Below, piece by piece: positions 15,940 through 24,291 of a DNA stretch of 64,000 nt (positions are counted from its first letter, which is position 1; each line of letters starts with the position of its first letter). The stretch covers positions 1-64,000 of the forward strand of contig NZ_JBHYHC010000025.1 in the NCBI RefSeq assembly GCF_042738955.1. The letters are read 5' to 3'. A program made the position numbers and the translations under genes. The notes below the pieces were generated by a model. The model ran no database searches. It saw only the letters and a list, made by a program, of their open reading frames with translations, and was not told the origin of the DNA. The DNA is from Umezawaea sp042738955. Lineage in GTDB: Bacteria; Actinomycetota; Actinomycetes; Mycobacteriales; Pseudonocardiaceae.

Positions 15940-17138
15940 CCACGGAGGCCCCCCGCTCCGACACGGGCATCTGGGTCACGATCCGCGAGTCGCCGTTCGC
16001 GGTGAAGGCCCTGCTGTTCGGCGTGCTGGTGAACAAGCTGGGCGCCTTCATGCAGGTGTTCCTGGTGCTGTACATGACCTCCCGCGAGTTCAGCGACGTG
16101 CAGGGCGGTTTCGCGCTCGGCGCGTACGGCGCGGGGTCGGTGCTGGGCGTGCTGCTCGGCGGCACGTTCACCGACCGCATCGGGCCGCGGCTGACCATCG
16201 TGTTCGGCATGGCGGGCACGTCGGTGCTGCTGCTCGGCGTGCTGTACGTGCACGTCTACTGGGCGCTGCTGCTCGCGGTCGCGGCCGTGGGCGTGATCAG
16301 CCAGCTCTACCGGCCCGCCTCGGCCGTGCTGCTGGCGGAGCTGACCCCGGAGCACCGGCAGGTCATGGTGTTCGCCATGTACCGGCTGGCGCTCAACGTC
16401 GGCACCACCGCCGCGCCGGTCGTCGGCGCGCTGCTGCTCACCGTGTCGTACGACCTGCTGTTCTGGGGCGAGGCGCTGGCCTCGCTCGGGTACGCGGCCA
16501 TCGCGCTGTTCGCGCTGCCGCGCGGGGTGTCCGCGCCCGCGAAGGTCGAGCCCGGCACGTCGACCGGCTACCTCGCCGTGCTGGCCGACCGCCGGTTCGT
16601 GGCGTACCTCATCGCGATGCTCATCAACGCCGCCGTGTACGTGCAGTACCTCAGCACGTTGCCGCTGGCCATGCGCGACGCCGGGCTGGACGTGTTCTGG
16701 TACGGCGTCGTGGTCGCGGTCAACGGGGCCGTGGTGATCTGCTTCGAGCTGCTGATGACGAAGGTCGTGCAGCACTGGCCGATGCGGATCGTGCTGGCGA
16801 TCGGCTTCACCCTGCTCGGCGGCGGCCTCGCGCTCTACGCGCTGCCCGGCGGGCTGGCGGTGTTCGTGATCGGCACGCTGCTGTGGTCGCTGGCCGAGAT
16901 CATCGAGGGCCCCACGATGTTCGCCTACCCGGCGAAGGCCGGGCCGGAGCACCTGCGGGGGCGTTACCTCGGGTCCGCGCACGCCATGTTCGGCGTCGGC
17001 TCCGCGCTGGGCCCGGTCGTGGGCGTCGCGCTGTGGGTCCAGCTCGGCCCGACGTCGTGGCTGGTGTTCGGCGCGGCGTCCGTGCTCGCGCTCATCCCGG
17101 CCTGGTACGGGATCCGGGCGGTGGGAGCGACGAAGTAG
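15936..17138 (+). CDS. MFS transporter, probable exporter
   Basis: The 400-residue protein has about 12 membrane segments in two halves of six. The loop between helices 2 and 3 contains GTFTDRIGPR (residues 75-84), the variant of the MFS motif A that is common in drug exporters. The central cytoplasmic loop is short. It begins at GTG 15936, overlapping the ATP-grasp stop by four bases, so the two are translated together. Such ligase-transporter couples usually export the ligase product or protect the cell from it. The facing gene is a MarR regulator whose stop is 17 bases away. The substrate is unknown. Confidence 0.87.
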   Translation: MTTEAPRSDTGIWVTIRESPFAVKALLFGVLVNKLGAFMQVFLVLYMTSREFSDVQGGFALGAYGAGSVLGVLLGGTFTDRIGPRLTIVFGMAGTSVLLLGVLYVHVYWALLLAVAAVGVISQLYRPASAVLLAELTPEHRQVMVFAMYRLALNVGTTAAPVVGALLLTVSYDLLFWGEALASLGYAAIALFALPRGVSAPAKVEPGTSTGYLAVLADRRFVAYLIAMLINAAVYVQYLSTLPLAMRDAGLDVFWYGVVVAVNGAVVICFELLMTKVVQHWPMRIVLAIGFTLLGGGLALYALPGGLAVFVIGTLLWSLAEIIEGPTMFAYPAKAGPEHLRGRYLGSAHAMFGVGSALGPVVGVALWVQLGPTSWLVFGAASVLALIPAWYGIRAVGATK

Positions 17139-17154
17139 CGTCCACTTCGGACGG

Positions 17155-17661
17155 TCACTCCACGGGGCGCGGGCGCGCGGCGGCGGGCGGCCACTCGCCG
17201 CCGGGGTCGAGCTTGGCCAGGATCGACGTCGAGATGACCGACAGCTGCTCCTGCTGCTCGGGGGTCAACGCGTCGAACACCAGTTCCTGCACCGTCTTCA
17301 CGTACCCCGGCGCCGCGTCGACCAGCACCTCGAACCCGGCGTCGGTCAGCCGCGCCCTGGTGACGCGCCCGTTCTCCGCGCTGGGGCAGCGGCTGACCCA
17401 GCCCTTCTTCTCCAGCCGGGTCACCACGTGCGACATCCGCGACAGCGACGCGTTGCTCAACGACGCCAGGTCGCTCATCGACAGCGTGCGGTCCGACGTC
17501 TCGGAGAGCACGCTCAGCACCAGGTACTCGAAGTGGCTGAACCCCGTCCGGCCGCGCATGTCCGCGTCGAGCGCGTAGGGCAGTTTGATGAGCACACCGC
17601 TGAGGGCGATCCAGGCAGCCTGCTGGTTCGCTGTGAGCCAACGGGGTGTCTCTGCGGTCAT
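17155..17661 (-). CDS. MarR-family transcriptional regulator
   Basis: The 168-residue protein has a winged helix-turn-helix with LSMSDLASLSNASLSRMSHVVTRLEKKGW as core (recognition helix around residues 65-85) and the typical flanking dimer helices. MarR proteins are dimeric repressors that release DNA on binding small phenolic or other ligands. It is divergent from the LLM oxidoreductase gene with 54 bases between starts. A TTGA-N4-TCAA repeat followed by the palindrome CAAGCTTG (17682-17698) lies there and is the likely operator for self-control and for control of the oxidoreductase/aldo-keto pair. ATG 17661 is used; an in-frame ATG at 17676 is possible. Confidence 0.87.
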   Translation of the reverse strand: MTAETPRWLTANQQAAWIALSGVLIKLPYALDADMRGRTGFSHFEYLVLSVLSETSDRTLSMSDLASLSNASLSRMSHVVTRLEKKGWVSRCPSAENGRVTRARLTDAGFEVLVDAAPGYVKTVQELVFDALTPEQQEQLSVISTSILAKLDPGGEWPPAAARPRPVE

Positions 17662-17681
17662 CTTCCCAGCGTACATCGCGG

Positions 17682-17698
17682 TTGAAGCGTCAAGCTTG
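17682..17698. promoter_or_regulatory. Likely MarR operator
   Basis: TTGA (17682-17685), four bases, then TCAA (17690-17693), overlapped by the perfect palindrome CAAGCTTG (17691-17698). It sits in the 54-base gap between the divergent MarR and LLM oxidoreductase starts. TTGA/TCAA half-sites are typical of MarR-family sites. Binding has not been shown here. Confidence 0.5.
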
Positions 17699-17715
17699 TG
17701 CGTTATCGTCGGGTC

Positions 17716-18735
17716 ATGGAGATCGGCGTGTTCACCTTCGTGGAGCTGACCGAGGACCCGCACACCGGGCAGGTGGTCAGCGCCCGGCAGCGGGTGCGCG
17801 ACGTCATCGAGCTCGGCGAGCTGGCGGACCAGGCCGGGCTGTCGGTGTTCGGCATCGGCGAGCACCACCGGTCCGACTTCGCCGCCAACTCGCCCGCCGT
17901 GCTGCTGTCGGCCATCGCCGCGCGCACCGAGGACATCCGCCTGACCAGCGCCGTCACCGTCCTCAGTTCGGCCGACCCGGTGTCGGTGTTCGAGGACTTC
18001 ACCGCGCTCGACCTGGTCAGCGGCGGCCGCGCCGAGGTGATGGCCGGGCGTGGCGCGTTCACCGAGTCGTTCCCCCTCTTCGGCTACCGGCTGGAGGACT
18101 ACGACGCCCTGTTCGAGGAGAAGGTCGACCTCCTGCTCCGCCTCCGCGACAACGCCGAGGTGACGTGGTCCGGCCGCTTCCGACCCCCGCTGCACGCGCA
18201 GGAGGTCTACCCGCGCCCGGTGCAGGACCGGCTGCCGGTGTGGATCGGCGTCGGCGGCACCGTGCAGTCCGTCGTGCGCGCGGGTCGCCTCGGCACGCCC
18301 ATGGCGTTGGCCATCATCGGCGGCAGGCCCCGCCAGTTCGTCCCGCTGGCCCAGCTCTACCGGACCACCGCCGCCGAGGCAGGCCACGCCGAGGCGCCGA
18401 TCGCGATCACGTCGCACACGTTCGTCGGCGACACCTCGCAGGCCGCCGCCGACACCTTCTTCGACCACTACCGCACCTACCTGCACACGGTGTCGCGCGG
18501 CCGGTTCCGCATCGACCGCGCGGGCTACGAGGCGGGCCGCGGCCTGGAGGGCGCGCTGTTCGTGGGCAGCCCCGAGCAGATCGTGGAGAAGATCCTCCAC
18601 CAGCACGAGCTGTTCGGGCACCAGCGGTTCCTCGCCCAGATCAGCCTGGGTAGCGTCCCGCACGCCGACGCGATGCGCGGCATCGAGCTGCTCGGCTCGA
18701 AGGTGCTGCCCGCGGTGCGCGCGGCGCTGGGCTGA
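17716..18735 (+). CDS. LLM-class flavin-dependent oxidoreductase (luciferase-like)
   Basis: The 339-residue protein has the bacterial-luciferase TIM-barrel pattern: the N-terminal strand MEIGVFTFVE, IGEHHRSDFAANSP (the conserved EHH near residue 55), LTSAVTVLSSADP, and VSGGRAEVMAGRGAF, which binds the flavin phosphate. Members use FMNH2 or F420 to oxidise small organic molecules. The start at 17716 is chosen from the conserved first strand; an upstream GTG at 17698 overlaps the operator. It is followed by the aldo/keto reductase 25 bases later, so the two form an operon controlled by the divergent MarR gene. The substrate is unknown. Confidence 0.88.
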   Translation: MEIGVFTFVELTEDPHTGQVVSARQRVRDVIELGELADQAGLSVFGIGEHHRSDFAANSPAVLLSAIAARTEDIRLTSAVTVLSSADPVSVFEDFTALDLVSGGRAEVMAGRGAFTESFPLFGYRLEDYDALFEEKVDLLLRLRDNAEVTWSGRFRPPLHAQEVYPRPVQDRLPVWIGVGGTVQSVVRAGRLGTPMALAIIGGRPRQFVPLAQLYRTTAAEAGHAEAPIAITSHTFVGDTSQAAADTFFDHYRTYLHTVSRGRFRIDRAGYEAGRGLEGALFVGSPEQIVEKILHQHELFGHQRFLAQISLGSVPHADAMRGIELLGSKVLPAVRAALG

Positions 18736-18760
18736 GGCGCGGACGAACGGGAGGCATGGG

Positions 18761-19738
18761 ATGGACTACCTGCGTTTGGGCGGCACGGGGCTCGAGGTGT
18801 CCAGGATCGTCCTCGGCTGCATGAGCTTCGGCGATCCCGCGAAGGGCACCCACGAGTGGTCGATGGGGATCGACGAGGCCAGGCCGTTCCTCCGGCAGGC
18901 GCTCGAAGCGGGCATCACCACGTTCGACACCGCCAACTCGTACTCGATCGGCTCCAGCGAGGAGATCGTCGGCACGCTGCTCGGCGAGCTGGCCGACCGC
19001 TCGGACGTCGTCGTCGCCACCAAGGTCTACAACCGGATGGGTCCCGGCCCCAACGGGTCCGGCCTGTCCCGCGGCGCGATCATGACCCAGGTCGACGCGA
19101 GCCTGCGCAGGCTCGGCACGGACTACATCGACCTCTACCAGATCCACCGCTACGACCCGAACACGCCGATCACCGAGACCATGGAGGCGCTGCACGACCT
19201 CGTGCGCGCGGGCAAGGTCCGCTACCTCGGCGCGTCCTCGATGTGGACCTGGCAGTTCGCCCAGATGCAGCACGTCGCCGACCTCAACGGGTGGACCAGG
19301 TTCGTCTCCATGCAGGACCAGTACAACCTGATCATGCGCGAGGAGGAGCGGGAGATGCACCCGTACTGCCTCGACGAGGGCGTCGGCGTCCTGCCGTGGA
19401 GCCCGCTCGCGCGCGGCAGGCTCACCAGGGAGTGGGGCACGACCACGGCCCGCAGCGAGACCGACGTGTTCGGCAAGAAGCTGTACCGGCAGACCGAGGA
19501 CACCGACCGCAGGGTCGTGGACGCCGTGGGCGCGGTCGCGCAGGAACGCGGTGTCCCGCGCGCCCAGGTCGCGCTCGCGTGGATGCTGCACAAGCCCGCC
19601 GTCACCGCCCCGATCGTCGGCGTGACGAAGGACCACCACCTCACCGACGCCGTGGCCGCCGTCGACCTGGCCCTCTCGGACGAGGAGATCACCCGCTTGG
19701 AGGAGCACTACGTGCCGCACGCCTCCGAGGCCTTCTGA
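18761..19738 (+). CDS. Aldo/keto reductase
   Basis: The 325-residue protein is a full-length (alpha/beta)8 NADPH-dependent reductase. The catalytic tetrad is visible: D56 and Y61 (FDTANSYS), K88 (VATKVY) and H129 (YQIHR). The NADP site near the C terminus (PIVGVTKDHHLTDA) is also present. The ATG at 18761 has GGAGG a few bases before it. It is the second gene of the MarR-flanked operon and probably reduces the same carbonyl compound class that the LLM enzyme handles, or detoxifies aldehydes. It is unrelated in detail to the second aldo/keto reductase at 29880. Confidence 0.9.
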   Translation: MDYLRLGGTGLEVSRIVLGCMSFGDPAKGTHEWSMGIDEARPFLRQALEAGITTFDTANSYSIGSSEEIVGTLLGELADRSDVVVATKVYNRMGPGPNGSGLSRGAIMTQVDASLRRLGTDYIDLYQIHRYDPNTPITETMEALHDLVRAGKVRYLGASSMWTWQFAQMQHVADLNGWTRFVSMQDQYNLIMREEEREMHPYCLDEGVGVLPWSPLARGRLTREWGTTTARSETDVFGKKLYRQTEDTDRRVVDAVGAVAQERGVPRAQVALAWMLHKPAVTAPIVGVTKDHHLTDAVAAVDLALSDEEITRLEEHYVPHASEAF

Positions 19739-19762
19739 CCGTCTCAACAGGACCCCCGTCGG

Positions 19763-19768
19763 TACAGT
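19763..19768 (+). promoter_or_regulatory. -10 element of a probable leaderless promoter for the LuxR-type gene
   Basis: TACAGT stands seven bases before the GTG at 19776. That distance would put transcription start at or beside the start codon, and no ribosome binding site is present. Leaderless messages of this kind are common in actinomycetes. Confidence 0.45.
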
Positions 19769-19775
19769 CGGCCGG

Positions 19776-22340
19776 GTGAGCACCGAGACCGCCTCCCACC
19801 CGCTGCGCGGCCGCTCGACCGAACTGGGCACGGCACTCCGCGCACTGCGCGCGGGCACCCTCGTGGTGGTCCGGGGCGAGCCCGGCATCGGCAAGACCGC
19901 CTTCGTCCGCGAGGTCGTGGAACAAGCTCGCCGCCAGGGCCGGGCCGTGGGCACCTCGACGGCCCGGCCTGGCGACGACGTCACCCCACTCGCGTCACTG
20001 GGCCCGGCCCTCCGCTCCGGCCCGGACCCCGCCCTCACCTCGACCGACTTCCTCGCCCTGGCCCCCCTCACCGCCCAACCCCTCTGGCTGGCCGAACACC
20101 TGGCCGCCCTCCTGGAACGCCGAGCGGAACGCGACCCCCTGCTCCTCGTCCTCGACGACGCCCAGTGGGCAGACCCGCTCAGCACCTTCGCACTCCGCGT
20201 CCTGGTACCCCGCCTGGCGGCCAGCCCCATCACCTGGCTCCTGGCGACCAGGGAGGTCGACAACGGCCCCGTCGACCACGTCCTCGCCAACACCGACCAC
20301 GCCACGTGCATCGCCCTGCCCCCGCTGTCCGACTCGGCGGCCTCCGAGATCGCCAAGGACCACCTGGGTCACCGAGCGGACCAGGACCTGACCCGCAGAC
20401 TGCACAGCGCGGCAGGCATCCCGTTCCTGCTGGTCCAACTCCTCACGGGCATCCTCGACCCGACAGCGGGCAGCCTGTCCGACGGCATCCGCCGCCGCAC
20501 CGCCACCACCTCGGACGACTGCCGCGCCCTGCTCCGCACCGGCGCGGTCCTGGGCACCGCGTTCACCCTCACCGACGCCGCCGAACTCCTCGACCGCCCA
20601 CCAACCACCCTGACGGACCCCCTCCGCGAAGCCATCCGCGCAGGCCTCCTGACGGACAACGGCACCACCGTCACCTTCCGCCACGACCTCCTCCGCCAGG
20701 CCGTCTACGACGACATCCCCCCATCGGCCCGCGCGGCAGTGCACCGCACCTTCGTGGACCACCTCCTGACCACCGGCAGAGGCCACGCGGAAGCGGCCCC
20801 CCACATCCTCGCCACCGCCACCCCCGGCGACACCAAAGCGGTGGACGTCCTCCGCCGAGCAGCACACGAAATCCTCGGCACCATGGCCATCACGTCGATG
20901 CACCTCATCCGCGAGGCCTTCGCACTCCTGGACCAGGACGACCCCCTCTGGGGCGAGGTGGGCCAGGACGTCATCTCGATCCTCGTCACCGCCCGCCACC
21001 ACCAGGACGCCGCAACGTTCTCCCACCACCTCCTGGCAGGCCCCCTCACCCCGGACCAACAGGCAACGGTCCACCTCCTCCTGGCCCCGTGGCGCTTCGC
21101 CACCAACCAGCACGAGACCCTCACCACCACCCCGGACCCCCGCACCAGCCCACCACTCCACACCCGCCTCCAAGCCTTCCGCGCAGCCGCCTTGGGCACC
21201 CCCACCACAGAAATCCCCGACGACCCGGTAGCGGCAGCCATCACCTACGCGGCAGCAGCCCGCCAGGCAGACCACAACGACGACCACCGCACAGCCGTAG
21301 AGCTGTACACCAAAGCCCTCACCCAAGCGACGTCCGCCGAACACGACCTGGGCTGCCCTTCCCCGATGTTCCTCGGCCTACGCCGAGCAGTAGCCCTCTC
21401 CCACCTGGACGACTTCCAGACCGCACGCGAATGGCTCGACCAAGCCTCCACAACGGACTCCTGGCAATCAGCCCGCCTGGCCTGGCTCCGCGCCCACCTG
21501 AACCTGGGCGAGGGCAACATCACCGAGGCCCGCACAGCCGCCAAGGACGCGGTCAGACTGATGGACGACCTCCTGGACCACGCACTGCACAACGAGGTCC
21601 ACCACATCCTCGTCACCACAGCACTGCTCCAGGGCGACCTCCCAGCAGCAAGAACCCACCTGGCCACAGCAGAACACCACAACGGCCACAACCCGTTGCT
21701 ACGAGCCTTGATCGACACCTCGGAGTCCCTTGTGGACCTCGTGGAAAACACCGAAATCCCGTGGAAAGCAGACTTCCTGCTCCAAGCCTTCCCAGCCCCC
21801 ACAGCAGCAAAGGCCCTAGCAACCCTCGCCACCCGCACCCCAGGCGTACCCAGCCTGGACGGCGCAGCAGCCCTAGCGGCAGGCGACCACACCAAGGCCC
21901 TGAAACTCCTCCAAGCATCCCCACGCCCACTCCTCCTGGCCCGCGCAGAGGAGGAACACGGCAAAGCACTCCTGGATTCGGACCGCCCCACGGCAATCAC
22001 CTTCCTGGACCAGTCCCGAGACCGCTACGCAGCCCTGGAAGCCACAGCCCCGGCAGCACGAGTGCAACGAATCCTGCACGCCACAGGAGCCCGCCGCCGC
22101 CGCTGGTCCCCAACACCAAAACGCCCGGAAACAGGCTGGGACGCCCTCACCACCACAGAACGCCGCATAGCGCTACTAGTGGCAGCAGGCCACACCAACC
22201 GCTCAGCAGCAGAAGAACTAGTGGTCTCACCCAGCACAGTAGGCACCCACCTACGAGCGGTCTTCACCAAACTGGAAATCAATTCCCGAGTACAACTGAC
22301 TCGCTTGGTCCTCCAACGAGAAACCCCGCCCACTCCCTAA
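19776..22340 (+). CDS. Large ATP-binding LuxR-family regulator (LAL type)
   Basis: The 854-residue protein has an N-terminal STAND/AAA-type ATPase with Walker A GEPGIGKT (34-41) and Walker B LLLVLDDAQWAD (about 121-132). A long helical, TPR-like middle follows, and a C-terminal LuxR helix-turn-helix (TTTERRIALLVAAGHTNRSAA, about 790-850). LAL regulators are ATP-dependent activators of catabolic or antibiotic genes. The GTG start follows TACAGT, suggesting leaderless translation. Codon use changes inside the gene: beyond about 20600 the third positions shift from G to A and C (CCA, GCA, ACA, CTA). The gene ends 239 bases before a large hairpin. Its targets are unknown; the aldo/keto reductase just upstream may be one. 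Confidence 0.87.
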   Translation: MSTETASHPLRGRSTELGTALRALRAGTLVVVRGEPGIGKTAFVREVVEQARRQGRAVGTSTARPGDDVTPLASLGPALRSGPDPALTSTDFLALAPLTAQPLWLAEHLAALLERRAERDPLLLVLDDAQWADPLSTFALRVLVPRLAASPITWLLATREVDNGPVDHVLANTDHATCIALPPLSDSAASEIAKDHLGHRADQDLTRRLHSAAGIPFLLVQLLTGILDPTAGSLSDGIRRRTATTSDDCRALLRTGAVLGTAFTLTDAAELLDRPPTTLTDPLREAIRAGLLTDNGTTVTFRHDLLRQAVYDDIPPSARAAVHRTFVDHLLTTGRGHAEAAPHILATATPGDTKAVDVLRRAAHEILGTMAITSMHLIREAFALLDQDDPLWGEVGQDVISILVTARHHQDAATFSHHLLAGPLTPDQQATVHLLLAPWRFATNQHETLTTTPDPRTSPPLHTRLQAFRAAALGTPTTEIPDDPVAAAITYAAAARQADHNDDHRTAVELYTKALTQATSAEHDLGCPSPMFLGLRRAVALSHLDDFQTAREWLDQASTTDSWQSARLAWLRAHLNLGEGNITEARTAAKDAVRLMDDLLDHALHNEVHHILVTTALLQGDLPAARTHLATAEHHNGHNPLLRALIDTSESLVDLVENTEIPWKADFLLQAFPAPTAAKALATLATRTPGVPSLDGAAALAAGDHTKALKLLQASPRPLLLARAEEEHGKALLDSDRPTAITFLDQSRDRYAALEATAPAARVQRILHATGARRRRWSPTPKRPETGWDALTTTERRIALLVAAGHTNRSAAEELVVSPSTVGTHLRAVFTKLEINSRVQLTRLVLQRETPPTP

Positions 22341-22714
22341 CAGGAGCAGGCGGGGCACCAAGCAAAGACGAGCAACCCACAGGACCAACCTGGCTCGCAC
22401 ACGACCCACATGACTGGCCTGGCCAACCCGTCACCACAAGCATGACCACCAGCCCTAGAGCCGCACTAGACCCCAAGCTGACCCACCCGGCCACGTGACC
22501 ACTCGGCCACGCAGACCTTCACACTTTCCCACCGCACTTCAAACAAAAGCACGCAACCAGGGCGGCGCCCAGACCCCCGGCCTCACCCCGATCCTGAGCG
22601 CCCTTCGTGCTTTTCCGTCTTTGTCAAGGCGTCTTTCCAGCCTTGACAAAGACGGAAAAGCATCGAAATAATCGCGCGATCGGGGTGAAGCCACCTCTCC
22701 AAAGACCCTCACCC
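22341..22714. other. Intergenic region between convergent genes
   Basis: No gene was found in these 374 bases. The right part is filled by a nested inverted repeat (22579-22692). The left part is C/A-rich like the end of the LuxR-type gene and has no recognisable feature. Confidence 0.6.
22579..22692. terminator. Nested inverted repeat, probable bidirectional terminator
   Basis: The inner arms are 23 bases, perfectly complementary (22608-22630 and 22640-22662), with a nine-base loop; they run TGCTTTTCCG...CAAGGC and the reverse. Outer arms of 15 bases with one mismatch flank them (22579-22593 and 22678-22692; GGCCTCACCCCGATC against GATCGGGGTGAAGCC). The stem contains a CTTTT/AAAAG segment. 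It lies between two convergent genes, so it can stop transcription from both. Its size (114 bases) and perfect inner stem are also reminiscent of a small non-autonomous element, but no target duplication was seen. Confidence 0.7.
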
Positions 22715-23491
22715 CTACCTCCCCCGAGCAGCCTTCTCGATCACCGAAGCAACAACCTCGGGATGCGACACAGGCAGGTCATGCGCAGACCGAACCTCCA
22801 CCGTCCAAGCCCCAGCCCGCCTGGCCATGAACCTCTCAGCATCAGCCGGAATAGCCTTGTCCTCCGTGGCAACAATCGCGTAGTCAGGCACAGAAGCAGG
22901 CGCCGTAGCCGCAGCCGCTTCCCCCAACACAGCCCCCACCACAGGCCGCTGAGCAGCAGCCATCACCGCAGCGTCCCGAGCAGACCGATCCCCGGCGAAC
23001 ACCGCCCGAAAACTCTCCTTCTTCACGTACAGATCCCCACCCACGGTCCGAGTCGTATCCGGCCCCAACAACGACCCGGGGAACTGCGCGTTCAACTGCC
23101 CCAACGACTCCCCGGCCACCGGGATGAACGCCGCCGCGTACACCAACGCCTTGACTCCAGGCACCTGAGCGGCAACCTGACTGATCACCGCACCCCCGTA
23201 CGAATGCCCGACCAACACCACGGGCCCACCCACACTCCGCACCACATCAGCCACGTACGCCGAATCGGAAGCCAACTCCCGCAACGGCACAGCAGGCGCG
23301 ACAACGTCGTACCCATCCCGCTGCAACCGCTCGATGACCCCGTTCCAACTGGACCCGTCAGCGAACGCCCCGTGCACCAACACCACAGTCGGCTTGGCAG
23401 CAACAGCCACCGGCGAGGCAGACGCCCCAACCACCGACACCCCCATCACAGCCACAGCACCCACAACAGCCGCGATCTTCCGAAACCTCAC
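22715..23491 (-). CDS. Secreted alpha/beta hydrolase
   Basis: The 258-residue protein starts with a Sec-type signal peptide (basic MRFRK, hydrophobic AAVVGAVAVMGVSVVG, then alanine-rich AxA-like cleavage region near residue 32). It then shows the hydrolase fold: oxyanion loop VLVHGAFADGSSW and nucleophile elbow GHSYGGAV, with an Asp (ATEDKAIP) and a His (SAHDLPVSHP) near the end completing a Ser-Asp-His triad. It resembles secreted esterases of the MhpC/EST family. It faces the LuxR-type gene across a terminator. On the coding strand, third positions are rich in T and G, the mirror image of the neighbouring plus-strand gene. The substrate is unknown. Confidence 0.85.
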   Translation of the reverse strand: MRFRKIAAVVGAVAVMGVSVVGASASPVAVAAKPTVVLVHGAFADGSSWNGVIERLQRDGYDVVAPAVPLRELASDSAYVADVVRSVGGPVVLVGHSYGGAVISQVAAQVPGVKALVYAAAFIPVAGESLGQLNAQFPGSLLGPDTTRTVGGDLYVKKESFRAVFAGDRSARDAAVMAAAQRPVVGAVLGEAAAATAPASVPDYAIVATEDKAIPADAERFMARRAGAWTVEVRSAHDLPVSHPEVVASVIEKAARGR

Positions 23492-23631
23492 AACGCTCTC
23501 CCTCAGCAGAACCGGTCAAGTTCCACCATCGAACGCCGCGCCCCCCACGAAACCCATCGCACGAACACCGGAACCCCACGAGCCCCAGCCCGCCTCACCC
23601 GCACCTTTCCCTCACCCGTTCACACGAGGCC

Positions 23632-24291
23632 TCACTCCAGCAACCCAGCGTCATGCACCAACAACGCGATCTGCACCCGGTTGTTCAAATCCAGCTTCGT
23701 CAACACACTCGACACGTGCGTCTTCACCGTGGGCACGCTGATGTGCAACGCACTCCCGATCTCCGCGTTCGACCGCCCCCTCCCCACCTCCATGGCTACT
23801 CCCCGCTCCCGAGCGTTCAACAACCCCAACCGCCCCAACGCCACGTCCCGCCGCCGATCCTGCCCACTCTCCGCGACCCGAGCCATCAACCGCCGGGTAA
23901 CGGCGGGCGACAACACCGGCAACCCCCGAGCCACCTGCCGCACCGCCTCCACGATCTCCCAAGGCGGCGTGTCCTTCAGCAGGAACCCGGCCGCCCCAGC
24001 CCGCAACGCCCGCAACACGTGCTGATCCGCGTCGAACGTCGTCAACACGATCACCTCCGGAGCCCGCCCCCGAGCCCGCAACGCCTCGGTGGCCGCCAAC
24101 CCGTCCACCACCGGCATCCGGATGTCCATCAACACCACGTCCGGCACCAGCCGATCGACCAGCGCCAGCACCTTCGACCCGTCCCCGGCCTCTCCGACGA
24201 TCCGCAGGTCCGGAGCCCCACCCAACATCATCACCAACCCGGCCCGCACCAACGGATCGTCGTCGACGATGAGCACCTTGATCTCGGTCAC
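23632..24291 (-). CDS. NarL/LuxR-family response regulator
   Basis: The 219-residue protein has a receiver domain with VLIVDDDPLVRAG at the start, a phosphoacceptor Asp in LMDIRMP near residue 54, T in LTTFD and K in LLKDTPP. A C-terminal LuxR-type helix-turn-helix follows (LNARERGVAMEVGRGRSNAEI; SVPTVKTHVSSVLTKL). It pairs with the histidine kinase directly upstream. GTG 24291 is chosen because it overlaps the kinase stop by four bases (GTGA) and sits just before the conserved TEIKVLIVDDD. Such pairs sense membrane or envelope signals; the target genes are not obvious, since the neighbours on both sides are single genes. Confidence 0.9.
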   Translation of the reverse strand: MTEIKVLIVDDDPLVRAGLVMMLGGAPDLRIVGEAGDGSKVLALVDRLVPDVVLMDIRMPVVDGLAATEALRARGRAPEVIVLTTFDADQHVLRALRAGAAGFLLKDTPPWEIVEAVRQVARGLPVLSPAVTRRLMARVAESGQDRRRDVALGRLGLLNARERGVAMEVGRGRSNAEIGSALHISVPTVKTHVSSVLTKLDLNNRVQIALLVHDAGLLE

